Source: Chloroflexia bacterium (GTDB lineage Bacteria; Chloroflexota; Chloroflexia; Thermomicrobiales; UBA6265). Taken from it: 7,825 nucleotides of DNA. Under the pieces are notes generated by a model. It saw only the letters and a program-made list of their open reading frames with translations. It had not been told where the DNA came from and made no database searches. Both the position numbers and the translations under genes were made by a program. Below, piece by piece: positions 1-5,622 of this stretch (its first letter is position 1; every line of letters begins with the position of its first letter). The stretch spans positions 1-7,825 of the forward strand of contig JACDBO010000227.1 in NCBI GenBank assembly GCA_013694885.1, written 5' to 3'.

Positions 1-1
1 C

Positions 2-103
2 CCCTGGCTCGGATCGAGCCCGGCCGCGACTGATCTGCTGATCCTGGCCACCGTCCTGGTCGTCGCGGGTATCCTGTCGGTGCGGCTGTTCCGGTCCGTT
101 TAG
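2..103 (+). CDS. C-terminal fragment, probable ABC-2 type transporter permease
   Basis: Only the last 33 codons lie in the window; the gene begins upstream of base 1 and ends at TAG 101-103. The frame reads as a polar stretch (GSSPAATD), then a hydrophobic helix of about 20 residues (LLILATVLVVAGILSVRLF), then a short basic end (RSV). A last helix followed by a brief tail with an LFR-like ending is common at the C-terminus of ABC-2 type (drug or polysaccharide export) permeases, but a single helix cannot prove the family. It could be the tail of another polytopic membrane protein. It lies 32 bases before the next gene on the same strand, so the two may be co-transcribed. Confidence 0.5.
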   Translation, partial: PWLGSSPAATDLLILATVLVVAGILSVRLFRSV

Positions 104-135
104 GCACGTCTCGCGCTGGAGGTGAAGGAGAACGC

Positions 136-609
136 ATGAGTCCCAAGTCCCGCCGCTCCGCCGGCATCCTGCTAGTCCTGTTCCCCGCCGCGATCTACGG
201 TGGCGTCAGCCTGCTGCGGATGCTCATCGACGACCCCGCCTACCAGGCCAACGCGCTGCGGCAGGATTTGTGGCGCGCCGGCCACGCCCACGCCGGGGTG
301 TTGCTGGTGCTCTCGCTCGTGGTGCTGAGCTATGTCGACGAGGCGAATCTCCCGGAGGGCTGGAAAGGCTTTATCCGTTCGGCCATCCCGGCCTCCGCGA
401 TCCTGCTGCCCGTCGCCTTCTTCCTCTCCGTCGTCTCGCCCGACGCCACCGAACCCAACGCGCTGATCTATCTCGCCTACGTCGGCGCGGTCGTGCTGGC
501 CATCGGCCTGATCGCGCTCGGTGTCGGCCTGATCCGCCGTGAGGACACCGTGCCCGGCGGGACCGGCGACGAGCGCCCGCCCGCGACGCCAGCGACCCGA
601 TTGAGGTGA
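136..609 (+). CDS. Four-helix integral membrane protein of unknown function
   Basis: This 157-residue protein has four hydrophobic segments, at roughly residues 9-28, 50-68, 82-102 and 109-134. A proline-rich cytoplasmic-type tail (about 135-157) follows. The loop before helix 2 carries RAGHAHAG, with two histidines, and helix 1 contains a GGVSLLR stretch. I believe similar small membrane proteins occur in high-GC bacteria, but I know of no assigned function and claim none. The start is well supported: GGAGGTG at 118-124 and AAGGAG at 125-130 lie just ahead of ATG 136. The gene follows a putative ABC permease tail by 32 bases and precedes a small acidic protein on the same strand, so it could belong to the ABC system's operon. 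No catalytic motif is visible. Confidence 0.85.
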   Translation: MSPKSRRSAGILLVLFPAAIYGGVSLLRMLIDDPAYQANALRQDLWRAGHAHAGVLLVLSLVVLSYVDEANLPEGWKGFIRSAIPASAILLPVAFFLSVVSPDATEPNALIYLAYVGAVVLAIGLIALGVGLIRREDTVPGGTGDERPPATPATRLR

Positions 610-662
610 CGTAGGATAGGCGACACGGGCGACTCGCGAACGTGGACGACGGGAGCATGAGG

Positions 663-896
663 ATGGATGACGAACGGATGGTCGACGCGGACGACACAAC
701 CGCCGCGGCGCGCGGTGCCCAGGCGCGGGCAAACTTGGTGGCCGCGCTGCGGGAATGCGGCGAGCTAGCCGACGCGGTGGCGACCTTCGATGGCAACGAA
801 CTGCTCGAGGTGCTGACCTACCTCGACAGCCTCCGCTTCGTTATGGCCGAATCCGGCCAGCTCCTCGCCGGCGTCGCCCGCGGCGAGCAGGGATAG
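663..896 (+). CDS. Small acidic hypothetical protein
   Basis: The protein is about 78 residues from ATG 663, which has GGGAG at 651-655 seven bases ahead. The same frame also opens at GTG 642 and ATG 657, so the start is uncertain. The N-terminus is acidic and probably disordered (DDERMVDADD). The remainder looks helical and ends in a conserved-looking segment, FDGNELLEVLTYLDSLRF followed by MAESGQLLAGVARGEQG. There are no membrane helices, signal peptide or known motif, and I do not recognise the family. Evidence that it is real comes from GC-biased third positions and from a degenerate second copy of its C-terminal 37 codons at 5367-5476, where many differences are synonymous. It follows the membrane protein by 53 bases and converges on the PII-like gene, which ends 50 bases away. 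Confidence 0.7.
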   Translation: MDDERMVDADDTTAAARGAQARANLVAALRECGELADAVATFDGNELLEVLTYLDSLRFVMAESGQLLAGVARGEQG

Positions 897-946
897 GCGA
901 CGCCCGCGACTTGTTGACGCTGCCAAATGCGCGGGGCGATCCCTCC

Positions 947-1378
947 CTATGCGCCTCTGCGCCGCAGGAATGACAGCCGGCCACGTGGCTCGTCTCGACT
1001 CTCCGCGGGTTCCGCAATCTGCAAGAGTCCGACCGTCCGCTCGACCGGCGTCACGTACACGAAGCCAACCCCATGCTGGTCGAGGTCACCGGCCCTCACC
1101 ATCGCCGTCAACACCCGGTCCAACAGTTGCTCCTCGACCACGATGAAGATCACCTCCTTCTCCGGCTGAATGGCGAGCCCAAGCACCCCCAGTCGCTCGC
1201 GGACGCCTTGGCCGCGGCCGAAGACGATTGTTGCGCCCGGCGCCCCGGCGTGCAGCGCCGCCTGGACCGGTGGGTCGGCCTTGCCCCGCTGCACGACGGC
1301 GGTAATCAGCTTGAGCGCATGGTCGCGGCGGACGTTCTGCACTGGCTGGCGGCCGGTGGTCTCAGTTTGGCTTTCCAT
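947..1378 (-). CDS. PII-like (P-II family) signalling protein paired with DUF1538
   Basis: This 143-residue protein has a GlnB/PII-type ferredoxin-like fold signature. It begins with strand KLITAVVQRGKAD (about 23-35), followed by a helix and a turn, AGAPGAT (44-50). A glycine/arginine-rich T-loop-like segment, FGRGQGVRERLG, spans about 53-64. Next come EVIFIVV (75-81), helix LLDRVLTAMVRAG and final strand GFVYVTPVERTVG (105-117). PII proteins are usually trimers that bind ATP/ADP and often 2-oxoglutarate, and they control partner transporters or enzymes. Classical features are altered: the T-loop has no tyrosine for uridylylation, and the B-loop GxGK region reads DLDQHGVGF. A basic tail (about 120-143, ending RLSFLRRRGA) follows the fold. 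ATG 1378 is chosen because GGAGGG lies just ahead and the upstream TGA (1380-1382) is one base away, implying translational coupling. The frame continues upstream to 1411 without ribosome-site support. Confidence 0.9.
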   Translation of the reverse strand: MESQTETTGRQPVQNVRRDHALKLITAVVQRGKADPPVQAALHAGAPGATIVFGRGQGVRERLGVLGLAIQPEKEVIFIVVEEQLLDRVLTAMVRAGDLDQHGVGFVYVTPVERTVGLLQIAEPAESRDEPRGRLSFLRRRGA

Positions 1379-1379
1379 C

Positions 1380-3053
1380 TCAACCCTCCGCCATGACAGG
1401 CACTGCATCATGCCGCGACGCTGGATCGGGCGTCGTGCGGACGATGAACAGGCCCAGGGCCAGGACCGTCAGGATTGGTCCGATCGAACCCATCGTCAGC
1501 ATGCCGAAGCCGTCCGGGACACCGACCGCGCCCGCCACGCCGAGACCCATCGCCAGCACCAGCGGCACGGTGATCTCCCCGGTTGTCACCCCGGCGCTGT
1601 CCCAGCCGATGTTGACGTACTTCTCGTCGCTCACCAGTGTCAGGCCGGCCAGCGCGACGTAGCTTGGGATCACCAGGTAAGTGATCGGCCAGTCGAAAAT
1701 GATCTGGGCGAGTCCCGCGGCCAACCCGAGCCCCACACCCACCGCCACCGCTTGCGCCAGCAGTTGCCGCTTGAACGCTCCGGCGGTGATCTCTTCGACC
1801 GTCAAGGCGAGGGCCTTCAGCGCTGGTTCGGCGAGGGTGGCCCCATAGCCGAGGACGAAGGCGAAGACCACCGCGACGACCCGCCCGCCGGTCGCCCCGT
1901 AGAGCTGGTCGGGCAGCGCGAAGGCCGACGGAACGTTGCCACCGACCTGCTGCCCCAAGGGGATAAGTCCCCAGCCGAGACCAACCTGGAAGAGGAGGAG
2001 GCCAATCAGCGCGAAGACGATGCCGAGCAGGATTTGAGTGCCCTGCCGGATCTCTTCCTTGAGCACGAATCGCTGGACGATGTACAGGAGCGCAACCAGG
2101 GGCACGATCGCCTGGAGAGTGCCCCGCATGGATGCGGCGACGAGCTCGGCCAACGACTCCCCACTGCCCGCGCCAGCGTCCGCGGTGGTCGTCAGGCCGG
2201 GGCCGTCGGTCGACGCCCAACCGCCGTAGAAGATCGTGAGGCAGACTATGAACACGGTGATCACCGGCCACAGCGAGGCCAGCGTGACGATGCCGAAGCC
2301 GCCCATCCCCGTGTCGGACTTCCCGAGTACCGTACTGACGCCGACGCCGAGCGCCAGCACGAGGGGCACGGTGACGGAGCCGGTGGTGACGGCCCCGGTG
2401 TCCCAGGCCAGTGCGGTGAGGTCGCGCGTCTCCGGGTGCAGCTCGGCGACGACGGTCAGGGGCAGGGCAACGGCAATGGTCGGGAGCAACAGGAGCTTGA
2501 GACTCCAGTGCCGCACGAAGCGGTAGACACCGAGGACGGTGGCGATGCCGACCCCGGCCGCGACGCTTGCAACCAGCAAGGCCGGGCGCTGGTTGAGCAT
2601 CTCGAAGAGGAGCACCGAATCGGCGGGTCCGATGTTGCCACCGGCCGCCCGCAGCGTGGCGATCGCCGGCTCGGCGTAGGTTGCCCCGACGCCGAGGACG
2701 AAGGCAAAGCCGAGGATCAGCCAGAGGCCGGCCTTCGCGGGCAGCGTGGCCCCGATACTCTGGCCGAGGGGGATCAACCCGAGGCGAATCCCATCCATGA
2801 AAAACATCAAGCCCAGCACCACACCGGACAGACCGACCGTGATCTGAATGCTGTCGCTGATCCCCTCGCGGAGCACCACGAGCTGAAACAGGAACAGGAA
2901 CACAGTGATGGGGAGCAGCGACTTCACCTGCTCCGCGATCTTTCCTCCTATGTACGGGCCGAGAATCGCGCTGACCAGCCGCGGGGTGATCTTGACCTTG
3001 TAGGACACCTCCACCTCCGAAGGGAGACCGGCATCACTGTGTGCGTGAGTCAT
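1380..3053 (-). CDS. DUF1538 family polytopic membrane protein, two repeats
   Basis: This 557-residue integral membrane protein is recognised as DUF1538, a family without assigned function to my knowledge. It consists of two homologous halves. GLIPLGQ occurs at 92-98 and 362-368, and FAFVLGxGATxAEPA at 117-130 and 398-411. WDTGAVTTGSVTVPLVLA (217-234) matches WDSAGVTTGEITVPLVLA (484-501). A glycine/serine/threonine-rich linker at about 280-300 separates the halves. Internally duplicated membrane proteins with broken, glycine-rich helices and conserved acidic residues (E128/E409 and D218/D485 here) are typically transporters, so transport is a reasonable inference; the substrate is unknown. 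It follows the CxxC protein by 45 bases and is coupled to the PII-like gene. The start is ambiguous: ATG 3053 has GAGG 10 bases ahead, while GTG 3008 (residue 16) has GGAGG 5 bases ahead. Confidence 0.9.
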   Translation of the reverse strand: MTHAHSDAGLPSEVEVSYKVKITPRLVSAILGPYIGGKIAEQVKSLLPITVFLFLFQLVVLREGISDSIQITVGLSGVVLGLMFFMDGIRLGLIPLGQSIGATLPAKAGLWLILGFAFVLGVGATYAEPAIATLRAAGGNIGPADSVLLFEMLNQRPALLVASVAAGVGIATVLGVYRFVRHWSLKLLLLPTIAVALPLTVVAELHPETRDLTALAWDTGAVTTGSVTVPLVLALGVGVSTVLGKSDTGMGGFGIVTLASLWPVITVFIVCLTIFYGGWASTDGPGLTTTADAGAGSGESLAELVAASMRGTLQAIVPLVALLYIVQRFVLKEEIRQGTQILLGIVFALIGLLLFQVGLGWGLIPLGQQVGGNVPSAFALPDQLYGATGGRVVAVVFAFVLGYGATLAEPALKALALTVEEITAGAFKRQLLAQAVAVGVGLGLAAGLAQIIFDWPITYLVIPSYVALAGLTLVSDEKYVNIGWDSAGVTTGEITVPLVLAMGLGVAGAVGVPDGFGMLTMGSIGPILTVLALGLFIVRTTPDPASRHDAVPVMAEG

Positions 3054-3098
3054 TGCATCTGTGCCTCGTGCCCACGCCGATGCGCGGGAGCGCTCGCT

Positions 3099-3410
3099 CT
3101 ATGGACACCGGGTCAGCTCTTCCAGCTGACCACCACCCTTGAGCCGAATGTATGGTTCCAGCCGGCAAACCGGGCAGGGGCCAAGCACCACCTCGATCCG
3201 GTCGCCGGACCTGGGAGCGTGGGCGAGGTAGCGCTCGCCCAGCGGGTGACGGAGCTGGACGACGGCGTCGGGGACTGTGACACGCTGGTTGTGACCAGCG
3301 GGTGTGCGGACCGTGAGGAAGGCGACGTGCTCGTGCTTGCCGTCAGGTGCCTGCGTGCACGAGACGCAGGTCACGATCTTGGTCTTAAGACGCGCAAAAG
3401 GGATAACCAT
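3099..3410 (-). CDS. Small protein with two CxxC pairs, possible zinc or redox site
   Basis: This is a soluble protein of 103 residues. It has two cysteine pairs, C15-V-S-C18 near the N-terminus and C79-P-V-C82 near the C-terminus, plus C102 and several histidines (H25, H27, H39, H54, H63). Between the pairs lies a strand-rich core (HVAFLTVRTPAG, RVTVPDAVVQLRHPLG, DRIEVVLG). Two distant CxxC pairs could form a four-cysteine zinc ribbon or a redox-active site. I do not recognise a named family, and the metal is not proven. The start is firm, with AAGGAG five bases before ATG 3410. It sits 126 bases after the universal stress gene and 45 bases before the DUF1538 gene on the same strand, so it probably shares their transcript and may work with one of those products. 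Confidence 0.75.
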   Translation of the reverse strand: MVIPFARLKTKIVTCVSCTQAPDGKHEHVAFLTVRTPAGHNQRVTVPDAVVQLRHPLGERYLAHAPRSGDRIEVVLGPCPVCRLEPYIRLKGGGQLEELTRCP

Positions 3411-3536
3411 GATGGCTCCTTCTCGGCACGCCCGGTTGCCGGCGCGGCTGGCGCTGGTAACAGGGGGAAGCGGAACGATGCTCGTAGATCACGGAACGAA
3501 CGGCGCACCCTGTGACAGCACTGCCGCCAAGGGGTC

Positions 3537-4412
3537 CTACGTCTGCGGCGTGGCGGCGTTTGGAGCGGCGGGAGTAAGCAGGACCGGACACCGCCCATGG
3601 TCGATCAGCCGCTCGGCGACCCCGCGCAGCAGCCAGGCAGTCAGCCCGGCGCGGTGATGGCTCGCCATCACCACGAGGTCGCTCGGCCGCAACGCCTCCG
3701 CGATAGCGTGGGCCGGTGCCCCCGAGAGAATCTCTGTCGTCACCTGGATCCCTCGCCCGTCCAATGACGCACGTTGGCGCTCGATCCGCCGCGGGACCTC
3801 CGCACGGCGCTCGTCGCCGACCGTAACGAGGTGGACCGGGAGTGCCAACTGGTGCGCCAATCGCTCGGTCATCGGGAGGGCCGTGGTGGCCAGCTCCGAA
3901 CCATCGAGCGGCACCACCAGGCGATGCAGTGATACAACGCCGAGCCCGTCCACCGCGTCCCACAGCCGAACCACGACGACCGGAATATCCGCCGACTTGA
4001 CGATCTGGTCGGTGACGCTACCGAGGACCAGGCGACTGACCGCGTTACGCGAGTACGTAGCCATAACGATCAGGTCGATCTTCAGCGCGCGGGCAACGCG
4101 CAGGATTTGGTCGGCCGAGTGGCCGGTCACGAGGGCAACTTCGACATTGGCCGACGGCTTTTCTTCCCGTATTCGGTCGGCGACGGTCTCCAGCGCCGCA
4201 CGTGCGGACACCGAGGCATGGTCACCCACCGCTGCCGCGCTCATGGTGACGTTACCGAGCAACCCGCGCTGCGGTTCCGGTTCCGGCAGCACCTCCAGCA
4301 ATATGACGTCGGCCGGCGTCACGGCCAGCGCCTGGGCATAAGGCAGCGCTTGTTGGGACAACGGTGTGCCGTCGAGTGGAACCAGGATCCGCAACGCGGC
4401 GTTGTCAGTCAT
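3537..4412 (-). CDS. Tandem-domain universal stress protein (UspA family)
   Basis: This cytoplasmic protein of 291 residues carries two UspA domains, at about 6-139 and 154-281. Each begins with the family's strand plus VPLDG (11-15 and 158-162) and ends in an IPVVVV or CPVLLT strand. Usp proteins bind nucleotide through G-x2-G-x9-G-S/T. Domain 1 has A118-x2-S121-x9-G131-S132, so the terminal G-S survives but the first two glycines are replaced. Domain 2 has A250-x2-H253-x9-R263-G264, so the motif is lost. The second domain may therefore not bind ATP, or may be regulatory. ATG 4412 is chosen because GAGGGAG lies six bases ahead. The frame remains open to ATG 4544, but that extension lacks a ribosome site and homology. 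It is the first gene of the probable operon leading to the DUF1538/PII pair. Confidence 0.92.
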   Translation of the reverse strand: MTDNAALRILVPLDGTPLSQQALPYAQALAVTPADVILLEVLPEPEPQRGLLGNVTMSAAAVGDHASVSARAALETVADRIREEKPSANVEVALVTGHSADQILRVARALKIDLIVMATYSRNAVSRLVLGSVTDQIVKSADIPVVVVRLWDAVDGLGVVSLHRLVVPLDGSELATTALPMTERLAHQLALPVHLVTVGDERRAEVPRRIERQRASLDGRGIQVTTEILSGAPAHAIAEALRPSDLVVMASHHRAGLTAWLLRGVAERLIDHGRCPVLLTPAAPNAATPQT

Positions 4413-4630
4413 CGGTTTCTCCCTCAGTGGAACATCTCGAAGCGTCATAGATAGAGCGGTCCCGACCAGCAGGAGCCAAGAGCGTGGCACCGCCAGATCC
4501 AGGGGCGATCGCTGGTGAGGCGATCCGTGCCTGCGACCGCGCATCTCAGATCCCAGCGGTTGGATCCAGGGGGAGCAAGATGACTCATCGCGCGCTCGGA
4601 TGCGCCTGAGCGTGACTGTCTCAGCGAGAG

Positions 4631-5146
4631 CTATCGAGTTGGGGGAGGTCTGGGGATGGAAAAGTTGGCACCGGCCAACCGGGCTGGTGGAACTGGAGCG
4701 AGGTGATTGAGGTCAGGGAGCACCGCACCCGGTAACGGCGGGAGCGGCAGCATCAACGGCCAGCTTCCAAGCCGGGTGATCGCGTGGGTGCCGGCCGCGA
4801 TGCTCACGCCGGACAACCGCACCATCGTGCCACTGATTCTCGGCATAGGCGAGGGCGGCCAGATGATCCACGGAGGTATGCCGGCAATGGTGCGCTGAGG
4901 CGAGTCCAGGCTTGAGGGTGCCCGCCAGCTCTTCACCGGGCTTCCGCCCGGTGAAGAGCCGATCAGCCAGGCAACGGGTGCCGCATCGGTGCCAGCCCAG
5001 TGCGACGAGAGGGACACCACCGATACGTCGGGCACACCGATACCGGAGGCGCCAACCTCCCGCGTGTCACCGAGGACGATGCTCAGCACAACCAGCACCG
5101 CTACGACGGCGCTGATCTTTCGCGCGACCGATGGCTTTCCCAGCAT
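4631..5146 (-). CDS. Probable exported protein, unknown function
   Basis: This open frame of 171 residues starts at ATG 5146. The N-terminus looks like a signal peptide, with basic residues (K4, R9, K10), then a hydrophobic core of about 16 residues (ISAVVAVLVVLSIVLG), then a polar, small-residue region (REVGASG) where cleavage could occur. The rest is serine-, proline- and tryptophan-rich, with WIIWPP near the middle and a proline-rich C-terminus. No domain is recognised. Support comes from the signal peptide, the uninterrupted frame and a promoter-like pair upstream (5213-5241). The ribosome site is poor (GAAGG three bases ahead, GGGAG further out). Caution is needed because the plus strand has open frames (4707-4898 and 4989-5219) that share the same wobble positions, so third-base bias cannot decide the strand. 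A perfect hairpin (4928-4959) also lies within the frame. Confidence 0.5.
   Translation of the reverse strand: MLGKPSVARKISAVVAVLVVLSIVLGDTREVGASGIGVPDVSVVSLSSHWAGTDAAPVAWLIGSSPGGSPVKSWRAPSSLDSPQRTIAGIPPWIIWPPSPMPRISGTMVRLSGVSIAAGTHAITRLGSWPLMLPLPPLPGAVLPDLNHLAPVPPARLAGANFSIPRPPPTR
4928..4959. repeat. Perfect 14-bp inverted repeat, 4-base loop
   Basis: The arm at 4928-4941 (GCTCTTCACCGGGC) is the exact reverse complement of the arm at 4946-4959, around TTCC. Read from the minus strand, the loop is GGAA, a GNRA-type tetraloop that stabilises RNA hairpins. No T-run follows on either strand, so it is not a classical Rho-independent terminator. It lies inside the 4631-5146 minus-strand frame. 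It could be a REP-like dispersed element, an mRNA structure, or part of a misannotated intergenic region. Confidence 0.85.
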
Positions 5147-5212
5147 CGACCTTCGCTCCCGTGCGGCGCCCTGTCAGCTTCTGGTGCGCTGTGGATATCT
5201 CCTCGTGGACCC

Positions 5213-5241
5213 ATCCTAATGGCAGACCATCGCGACGTAAA
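5213..5241 (-). promoter_or_regulatory. Putative sigma-70-type promoter for the exported-protein gene
   Basis: Read on the minus strand, TTTACG (5241-5236) is a -35-like hexamer and TAGGAT (5218-5213) a -10-like hexamer, with an ideal 17-base spacer. Each matches the consensus at four of six positions. Transcription would begin near 5206, leaving a leader of about 60 bases before ATG 5146. Confidence 0.4.
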
Positions 5242-5357
5242 GATCGGTGCCGGCGCGAATCAGCCGAACAAGCACCAGGAAACACATTCGAATCGGAAGC
5301 CGACCACTGTTGAGGAGCAAGGGGCCGAACACGGCACAAGGCGCCACGTCTTTGCCG

Positions 5358-5476
5358 ATCGCGAGCTTTGACGGCGACGAGCTACTCAATGTGCCGCACT
5401 ACCTCGAAGCCTCGGCTTCATCATGGCCGAATCCGGCCAGCTCCTCACCGGCGTCGCTTGCGGCGAACAGGGGTAG
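5358..5476 (+). pseudogene. Frameshifted partial duplicate of the small gene at 663-896
   Basis: Bases 5367-5476 align with 786-896, the last 37 codons including TAG, with about 92 of 111 positions identical by hand count. One run of 24 bases is identical (843-866 and 5423-5446). The copy reads FDGDELLNVPHYLE, then loses one base after 5408 relative to the intact gene (GACAGC becomes GAAGC). The shifted frame continues GFIMAESGQLLTGVACGEQG to the matching stop codon. About seven of the 18 substitutions are synonymous, which suggests the ancestor of this copy was once a functional protein. Weak similarity extends back to about 5358. The N-terminal part of the gene is not detectable, and there is no start codon or ribosome site in phase. 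Best read as a decayed paralogue or duplication remnant. Confidence 0.8.
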
Positions 5477-5517
5477 CTCCGCCCTCGCACTCGGTCTCCC
5501 GCACTCCATTCCAGGGA

Positions 5518-5545
5518 TTCACCTAGCTGCGTGCGGTGCTATGAT
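5518..5545 (+). promoter_or_regulatory. Putative extended -10 promoter for the LPDTG protein gene
   Basis: TTCACC (5518-5523) resembles a -35 hexamer. TATGAT (5540-5545) is a close -10 match (five of six), 16 bases downstream. TG at 5537-5538 in front of it makes an extended -10 (TGnTATGAT). Transcription would start near 5552, giving a leader of about 70 bases before ATG 5623. Confidence 0.55.
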
Positions 5546-5622
5546 CCACATGGGTCCATCTGCACAATCGGTCGCACAGGTTCGTCGGCGGACTTCATTC
5601 TTTCACACCTCGGAGGTGCACC

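Larger units (their letters stand above)
5147..5622. other. 476-base spacer between divergent genes, with promoter-like sites and a gene remnant
   Basis: This spacer separates the minus-strand exported-protein gene from the plus-strand LPDTG protein gene. It holds a promoter-like pair facing left (5213-5241), a frameshifted remnant of the small gene found at 663-896 (about 5358-5476), and a promoter-like pair facing right (5518-5545). No convincing intact gene was found in it. The stretch from about 5242 to 5357 shows nothing recognisable. A plus-strand frame opens at 5247 and runs past 6200, but it is a chance frame: it passes through the remnant out of phase and overlaps the well-supported gene at 5623-6165. 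Confidence 0.6.

Noticed and set aside
897..946. Possible terminator between the convergent small gene and PII gene
   Set aside because: No stem-loop of useful length and no T-run found in the 50-base gap.
1170..3515. Plus-strand open frame of 781 codons
   Set aside because: It lies opposite the DUF1538, CxxC and PII genes and gives a composition typical of an antisense shadow (D, E, Q, R, G-rich); no ribosome site or domain.
4413..4544. N-terminal extension of the UspA protein to ATG 4544
   Set aside because: No ribosome site and no family homology; the start at 4412 has a strong GAGGGAG six bases ahead and begins just before the first UspA strand.
4496..4572. GATCCAGGGG repeated at 4496-4505 and 4563-4572 upstream of the UspA gene, as a possible operator pair
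   Set aside because: A ten-base direct repeat 67 bases apart in GC-rich DNA can be chance; it is neither palindromic nor placed on a clear promoter.
4603..4626. Hairpin just past the stop of the exported-protein gene
   Set aside because: Only a five-base stem (CTGAG/CTCAG) plus two pairs beyond a bulge, with a nine-base loop and no T-run; too weak to call a terminator.
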